NCBI RefSeq assembly: GCF_040954835.1
Contig: NC_090697.1
Span: forward strand, 4,600,501 to 4,664,500
From: Lepisosteus oculatus
Lineage: Eukaryota > Chordata > Actinopteri > Semionotiformes > Lepisosteidae
DNA: 64,000 nucleotides
Direction of reading: 5' to 3'
This document shows, piece after piece, positions 58,665 to 64,000 of this stretch. How positions within the stretch are numbered: position 1 is the first letter of the stretch; every line of letters starts with the position of its first letter. Made by a program: the position numbers and the translations under genes. The notes below the pieces were generated by a model. That model was not told the origin of the DNA, did not search any database, and saw only the letters and a list, made by a program, of their open reading frames with translations.

Positions 58665-59749
58665 GTAAGTGAAGAATGTTTATTTTTTCCAGTTTCAGAG
58701 TCAACAAGCCTACACTATTACATATTTCCATCCTTATTTAATAGTCCATAAACAAAGCTTAATTGCCTCAGTTATGCATGGTGGGTAGGACCGCTATTGA
58801 TTATGGGAACATCTCAACTGGGATGGATGGGAGAAATGGCACGCTGTGTCGGATGCCACTGGAGAAGGGAGGGTGACCTATTGCCATTGCTGCTTGGGCC
58901 CCAGCTTGGATGTCTGAAGGAGCAAAAGCACAGTGCAAACACAGGGGCAGCAAGGGCTGGGATGAGCTGTGGATTCGACCCTGCAGGGGTGGCTGTGTTC
59001 CCAGAAAGACTAAGGATGGGGAAGGGAAAGAGGCAAAACACTTAAAGACATTGTTGGGGCCAAAGGCATCTAATGCTGAAAAGCGAGCGAAAAAGTTATA
59101 AATGGAGGTGGAAAAGGCACCGAGTACTGTATCAGGCAGGAACTGCAGGAGGGACGAGAGAGAGAGAAAAGATAGGTATAAAGAGCTAGAAAGAAGGTGG
59201 GATAGAGGGGTGTGGTTGCACTTTAGCTCCATGAAGATGCCTTGTCAGGATCAGGGATCCTGAGGAAGGAGATCAGCATGGTTGGATTTGCTTGGACATT
59301 ACTGTAGATGCAAGCTGACAAGTCATTGAGCAGCTGCAAAGGTTACGAATGGACTTCTAGATTGGGATCTGTGGAAGTTGGTGTGACAGGACCGACCACT
59401 GGGAGAGCTGTGATATGGCAGCAGCAATAGCAGTTTGTACTTTGAGTTTTAGGCAGCACTGATGTAGTGATATCAAGGATAATGTGGCTTTTGTAAAAGG
59501 CTTCAGTTGTGTGGCTTCATAAGGTCACAGGAGAGCCACAGATAGATTTCCCTTGATCAGAGAGTCACGGAGAGGTGCACGGAGGGTACAATGCCTTGAA
59601 GAATTCTGCATTTTGTTCCTTTTAAGCTGGAGATCATGACTCTTTGAAGAAGCAATCAATATTTGGTATATGCACAACCTATTCCACATATTTAAAGCAA
59701 AAAACATAAAGAAAGAAGTAAAAAGATAATATTAAAGAAAAATGGAAAA
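58665..59749. other. MOXD1: MOXD1 intron 4, left part with GC/purine-rich segment
   Basis: 58790-59260 is richer in G+A than its surroundings and open on both strands (143 codons on the minus strand at 58801-59232), but no domain is recognised. It may be an old mobile-element insertion. Confidence 0.35.
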
Positions 59750-60311
59750 GTCACAATAGCACAAGTATTCAGACACTTTGATGTGGCAAACCAAACAAAA
59801 CTCTACTATTTATTTGAGCTTAGTGATGTCAACTATTAAGAAGTGGAAGGTACCCAGACACTGCCTAGATACTGAGTAGCTAGACAAAGAGGAAACTGGT
59901 TAGGAATGCCAATGGTGAATATGAAAGTGTTATAGTGAGTTCAGTGCCAAAAATGGGAAAAATGTCCCTGGGTCAGCCATATCCCGATTGCTCTACAATG
60001 TAGCTGGTATGGAACTGAGAAAAAAAAAACATCTCAAATCCTTCATGAGGTTTGCAATACTGCTCCTGATACTGCAAATACTGTATGTTACAAAAGGTTT
60101 TATGGTCAAAGAGAAAAAGGGAACTTTGTGGTCTAAATCCACAGCATTACATCTGGGGCAGACCCAATAAATTGACTCAAACTTCATCACTTAGTTAACA
60201 CTATCCTTCTCGTCAAGCATGGTGGTGCCAGCATTATGTTAGAGTTCTGCTTCTCATCTAGTCAGGACTGTTGGGAATACTGATAGAGAAAAGCACTGGA
60301 ATATCTTAGAG

Positions 60312-61893
60312 CAGGGGTGCCCAACCTTTCTTAATGTAAGATCTACTTTTTCATTTGCCAGACCAGCGTGATCTACCAGTGTGAATTTGAAGCTCTGATA
60401 TAGGAAAAACCAACTGTGGGCACATCAGTACAATAATGGCAAGTTAAAGCAAGTGACTCATGTTACAGTGAACAAGTAATGTCCCCCATTTTAGAAAAAA
60501 TAATATCCTACCTTAATGTGAGCACTGGCACAGAGAAGTTTACTTGAGAACACTTGTATTTTTTTGTTTTTGAAATCTCCTAACAGCCAAGTCAGCAGCC
60601 TCAGCAAACGCTTTTTGTATTACTTCTTGATCCCTGAATGACTTCTTGTCTATGGCCAGCAGCCATATCACCCTGCAACTCACAACTGGCAGCCCACTGG
60701 AGCCCAGCAGGTGTGAGCCTGGTCAGTACCTGGATGGGAGACCTCCTGGGAAAAACTAAGGTTGCTGCTGGAAGAGGTGTTAGTGGGGCCAGCAGGGGGC
60801 GCTCACCCTGCGGTCCATGTGGGTCCTAATGCCCCAGTATAGTGATGGGGACACTACACTGTAAACAGGCGCTGTCCTTCGGATGAGACATAAAACAGAG
60901 GTCCTGACTCTCTGTGGTCATTAAAAATCCCAGGGTGTTTCTCAAAAAGAGTAGGGGTGTAACCCCGGCGTCCTGGCCAAATTTCCCATTGGCCTTTACC
61001 ATGGCCTCCTAATAATCTCCATCTATGAATTGGCTTCATTACTCTGCTCTCCTCCCCACTGATAGCTGGTGTGTGGTGAGCCTTCTGGCGCACTATGGCT
61101 GCCGTCGCATCATCCAGGTGGGGCTGCACATTGGTGGTGGTGGAGGGGATCCCCATTACCTGTAAAGCGCTTTGAGTGGAGTGTCCAGAAAAGCACTATA
61201 TAAGTGTAAGCAATTATTATTATTATTGTGTTGAGCCAGGACGTGGAACAATGCGATGATTTCCGCTTTCCGTCTTGCATTAGGCCTCGTGAAAACCAAA
61301 TGCTGCTGGCTGAGATTTAAATTTTTCCAATTTTCTTTTCCGTAACTCACTATTAGTCCACATCATATGTTTTGTCTGCAGTTTTGAAATGTTGTTTTAT
61401 ATTTCCTTTTTTGGCATAGACGCTAGCATTGCAGATTTGAATGCAAAAGTACAAAAGAAAATCATGCTCCCATTCCTTGTGGTAACGGCACGTTTTCGGC
61501 CTCTTTGCTTCATTTTCGATCAAACACTACAACTATCAAATAGGCAATCAAACTTATCAAACTGTTGGCGAATTTGGCCAGTCTGTTTCACTCCACTATG
61601 CACTGTAGCAAATGTGGGGTTCGTGCTGCAATAACCAAGAGGCCATTCTTGGGCAGCGCACACAACACTATTTACGGAGCTCCTGTTGCCTTTTTTCCAG
61701 TGTCAGCCAGCACTTTTCCAACCTGTTCGACAAGGGTCAAACACACACAAGGGCAGTTAAATGTATGACATTACATGCACAGATCTGAATGAATCTTTAG
61801 GCAATCGAAAAAAGTAACATTCTTGCAACTGATCGACCGACAAGCACTCCGGGATCAACTGGTCGATCGTGATCGACTGGTTGGGCACCCCTG
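60312..61893. mobile_element. hAT-type element with exact 8-bp target duplication
   Basis: Ends CAGGGGTGCCCAACC and GGTTGGGCACCCCTG are a perfect 15-bp terminal inverted repeat. The flanks are an exact 8-bp duplication TCTTAGAG (60304-60311 and 61894-61901), the hAT signature. Many GATC-containing subterminal motifs (GATCTAC, GATCGAC) lie within 100 bases of both ends. No transposase frame is present, so it is non-autonomous. Its interior holds a 5S-derived SINE at 60653-61227. Confidence 0.9.
60653..61227 (+). repeat. Full-length 5S rRNA-derived SINE (SINE3 type)
   Basis: About 575 bases. The head 60653-60755 resembles 5S rRNA: GCCATATCACCCTGCAACTC at the start, GGTGTGAGCCTGGTCAGTAC and CTGGATGGGAGACCTCCTGG (box C-like internal promoter). 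A long body follows (GTTAGTGGGGCCAGCAGGGG; CCCAGTATAGTGATGGGGAC). It then has a LINE-like 3' end (GTAAAGCGCTTTGAGTGGAG; CTATATAAGTGTAAGCAA) and (ATT)n. It is the best copy in the window and the reference for the other four. Transcribed by RNA polymerase III when active. Confidence 0.9.
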
Positions 61894-62330
61894 TCTTAGA
61901 GGAAAGCCAGCTAAAGTGGGACAGAAGTTTCTTTTTAGCCAGAAAATAATCCAAAACCGAAGGAGAAAGGAACAATGGAGTGGACTCGTGATAAGAAAGC
62001 AAAAATAGCCTACAGTAGTGAGGCCCAGTTAAAATCCTGACCTGAATCCTATGAAGAATCTAAAGAAAAACCTAAAAGCCGCAGTTCATAGATGATCTCC
62101 AAGAAACTTGAGTGAGCTTGAGCACATCCGTCAGGAAGAATGTGTTAAAACTACACTAAACCATTCTGTAACGTTTCTTATCGAGACTAACTGATTGGTG
62201 CCAAGTGTACGTCCATTGAATATTGAGTTCACAGGTTTACATACCAACATACAGTAATTCGGCTTTTTCATTTTAATTTGTTGAAGATTTTTCATTAAAA
62301 TTTTTTGAAGAACCCTTACTTATACCATAA

Positions 62331-63095
62331 GACGTCTTCAATTGAAGCATTCAAACTTTGAATTAAAGACATTAAGTTTAAAAAATGGAATGCATCACTT
62401 TGTCACAAAATGGGACACCTTAGGAAGCATCTGAATATTGCAAGACAGTATGGCAAGAACAAGCATAAAATGGTAACATGCATAAAGAAACTTGCAAAAG
62501 AGTGAGCAAGAATAACATATAAAAAATTTGTATGTCTAAGTGGAAGTGGCTAAGATTGATGACCTCCATAAATTCCACATAACAGGAGGAACTTAAGATA
62601 AAATGGGAAAAAAACAGAAACTCCAAAACTCTGTAAAATTTTACAAAATCTAAAATGTAGCTTGTTAGTTTTAAGACATAAAGGAGAAATGTATATGCAT
62701 TATATACATATATGAAAGTGTACAGTATGGGCATTTTAAAAAGTGAAGAACACATAGAAAGTGTTTTCTTTAATTTCTATTCCATTCCATTTCCATTATA
62801 CCTAGTTTTACATTTAGGTATAAATTTGAGATTCAGATACAGTGAAAATATGCAAAAATAATTTTCAATATGGGTAATAAAATACTGAGAAGCAATAAAA
62901 CCATCATTGACATAATCTTAAGGAATGTCATACAATAAAGCCCGAGGGCACTTTTGTCACCAGCAGTTTATGAACAACAGCTGGTGACATCCTTCTTCCA
63001 ACATCAGTGACAGCTCATTTTCCAACATGACAATGCTGTCAGGATTACCAGATACTATATTCACAATCACCAAATAGAAAACCATCTGAACACTT
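62331..63095. other. MOXD1: MOXD1 intron 4, unassigned
   Basis: AT-rich intron DNA; no feature supported. Confidence 0.4.
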
Positions 63096-63645
63096 AATTA
63101 CTTTATTTTATATAGTACCTGTAAAAGCAATTATCTTGAAGTGCTTTACAAAAGCAGAGAAACCAAAAATCCTTATTCATACATTCATACAGTACATGCA
63201 TGTCAACAAACAGTGCATTAGCCATAGTAAACCAGAATATGCTGAACGAAGGTCAGGTGTGTAAGAGTAAATTGATAACATATCAGTAAGATACTTTGGA
63301 GATAAGCCATGTAGTCTTGAACACAAGCAGAAAGGTTTGAAAATCAACTTGAAACCTAACAGACCATTGCAAGGACTCCAAGATGGGAGAGATGTGATTA
63401 CTTCCACATGACCTGTTCGGCAGCTAGGAGTCTAGCATATGAAAACTGAGCATATGTGTAACTTGTTAAGTGTAGTTTTAGATAATTCTGCAAAAATGGA
63501 GCATTAAAATAATCCAACCTTGCAGAATTAAACCCCTGAAAAAGTGTTTTTATCTCTCCAATGGAAAACAAAACATTTAGGCGGAGTTTTGTTGTGTTCA
63601 ACTGCAAACAGTCTCAGTGACAGACAATCTCAAGTTGCATTTTCA
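63096..63645 (-). pseudogene. LINE (L2/Rex-type) 3' end relic, minus strand
   Basis: On the minus strand ARLDYFNAPFLQNYL (about 63520) is followed, after a frame change, by LSPKYLTDMLSIYSYTPDLR and SAYSGLL (63320-63230). This is the RT C-terminal segment of fish LINEs (SRLDYCNALL ... HGLAPxYLSDML ... LRSxDSGLL). The tail near 63145-63100 reads, in reverse, GTAAAGCACTTCAAGAT and CTATATAAAATAAAG, a LINE 3' end. Dead by frameshifts. Confidence 0.72.
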
Positions 63646-63878
63646 AGTTGTTGCAGGCATCATTGAGCAGCTCACCATGTTCAGTTCATATGAGCCTCCT
63701 TTGTCAATTAATGCCATTTAGGTTTCAAGGATTTGTCAGGCAGAAGGTGGTCACACCCATAACTAGGTATCAGTTACTGCTACATAGTTTCATGACTACT
63801 GTTGGAGTCAGTCCATATCAGTGCTGGTTGTGGTTGTTCCTTATGTTTATAAGATTGCTAAACTGAATCAAACATTAT
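63646..63878. other. MOXD1: MOXD1 intron 4, short unassigned piece
   Basis: No supported feature. Confidence 0.35.
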
Positions 63879-64000
63879 AAAGTGCCTTCCAAAAGTATTC
63901 AGACCCTTTAAATGTTTTCAAATGTTGCTGGATTACAAATGATACTTAAACATCTTTTTCCAATCAGTATTTTTATTGCAAACTCATATGCTCGAACAGA
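63879..64000 (+). mobile_element. Start of a Tc1-like element, cut by the window edge
   Basis: After TA, AAGTGCCTTCCAAAAGTATT and CAGACCCTTTAAATGTTTTC match the terminal repeat common to a fish Tc1-like family (AGTGCCTTCAGAAAGTATTC type). Only about 120 bases are in the window. Confidence 0.6.

Larger units (their letters stand above)
59750..62330 (+). mobile_element. Decayed Tc1-like element split by a hAT insertion
   Basis: The left segment 59750-60311 starts with a terminal-repeat-like CAAGTATTCAGACACTTT and carries relics of the Tc1 central region (TCAAGCATGGTGGTGCCAGC at about 60215). The right segment, from 61894 on, continues with the expected downstream pieces (CCTGACCTGAATCCTATGAA at about 62038, the SPDLNPxE region; GAGTGAGCTTGAGCACATCC at about 62110). 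The two are colinear parts of one element separated by 60312-61893. No frame survives. Outer limits are approximate. Confidence 0.65.

Noticed and set aside
58801..59232. 143-codon minus-strand open frame as a gene
   Set aside because: Composition-driven; it lies in an intron and shows no recognisable motif.
60653..60755. 5S rRNA gene
   Set aside because: Resembles 5S only over the first ~100 bases, with substitutions, and runs into a SINE body with LINE-like tail; four more partial copies are dispersed.

Overview
The window is vertebrate nuclear DNA, most probably from a ray-finned fish. The evidence is split genes with GT-AG introns, a vertebrate gene pair, and a repeat set typical of fish: several Tc1-like elements, hAT and piggyBac-type DNA elements, a 5S rRNA-derived SINE, tRNA-derived SINEs, L2/Rex-type LINE relics and Ty3/gypsy LTR relics. 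No prokaryotic genes, operons or CRISPR arrays are present. The species cannot be fixed from sequence alone.

Two protein-coding genes are supported, both on the + strand. Syntaxin-7 (STX7) is complete in its coding part: nine coding exons between 18280 and 42284 splice to a 261-residue Qa-SNARE, the same length as the human protein as I recall it. A putative poly(A) signal lies at 43284. A splice acceptor immediately upstream of the first coding exon shows that at least one non-coding first exon lies further left, but it could not be placed. MOXD1, a DBH-like copper monooxygenase, starts at 52271 and runs off the right edge. Its first four exons (224 residues, signal peptide and DOMON domain) are present. 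STX7 and MOXD1 are also neighbours in mammals, so this is conserved microsynteny.

Layout. 1-4 kb: LTR-retrotransposon debris (LTR/polypurine-tract-like end, integrase relic) broken by a Tc1-like fragment and a TTAA-flanked piggyBac-type MITE. 4-18 kb: mostly unique DNA with a foldback repeat, a 1.3 kb Tc1-like element, SINE pieces and an unexplained GC-rich block near 14.7-15.6 kb. 18-43 kb: STX7, whose introns hold a hAT-like element, a mariner/Tc1-like relic, tRNA-derived SINEs, half a Tc1-like element, a long foldback hairpin and a 1.6 kb Tc1-like element ending about 100 bp before the last exon. 43-52 kb: intergenic, with SINEs, a gypsy RNase H relic and a solo LTR. 52-64 kb: MOXD1 exons 1-4, with a second solo LTR and a LINE relic in intron 1. 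Intron 4 holds a three-layer nest (Tc1-like, interrupted by hAT with an exact 8-bp target duplication, itself carrying a 5S-derived SINE), then another LINE relic and the start of another Tc1-like element.

STX7 acts in endosome-lysosome fusion, and MOXD1 is a secretory-pathway enzyme-family protein. They share a neighbourhood, not a pathway. I found no clear new biological system. The most useful leads are a possible signal-peptide-like upstream ORF just before MOXD1, the nested and solo-LTR insertions that can be dated, the foldback repeat family, and the unassigned GC-rich block.
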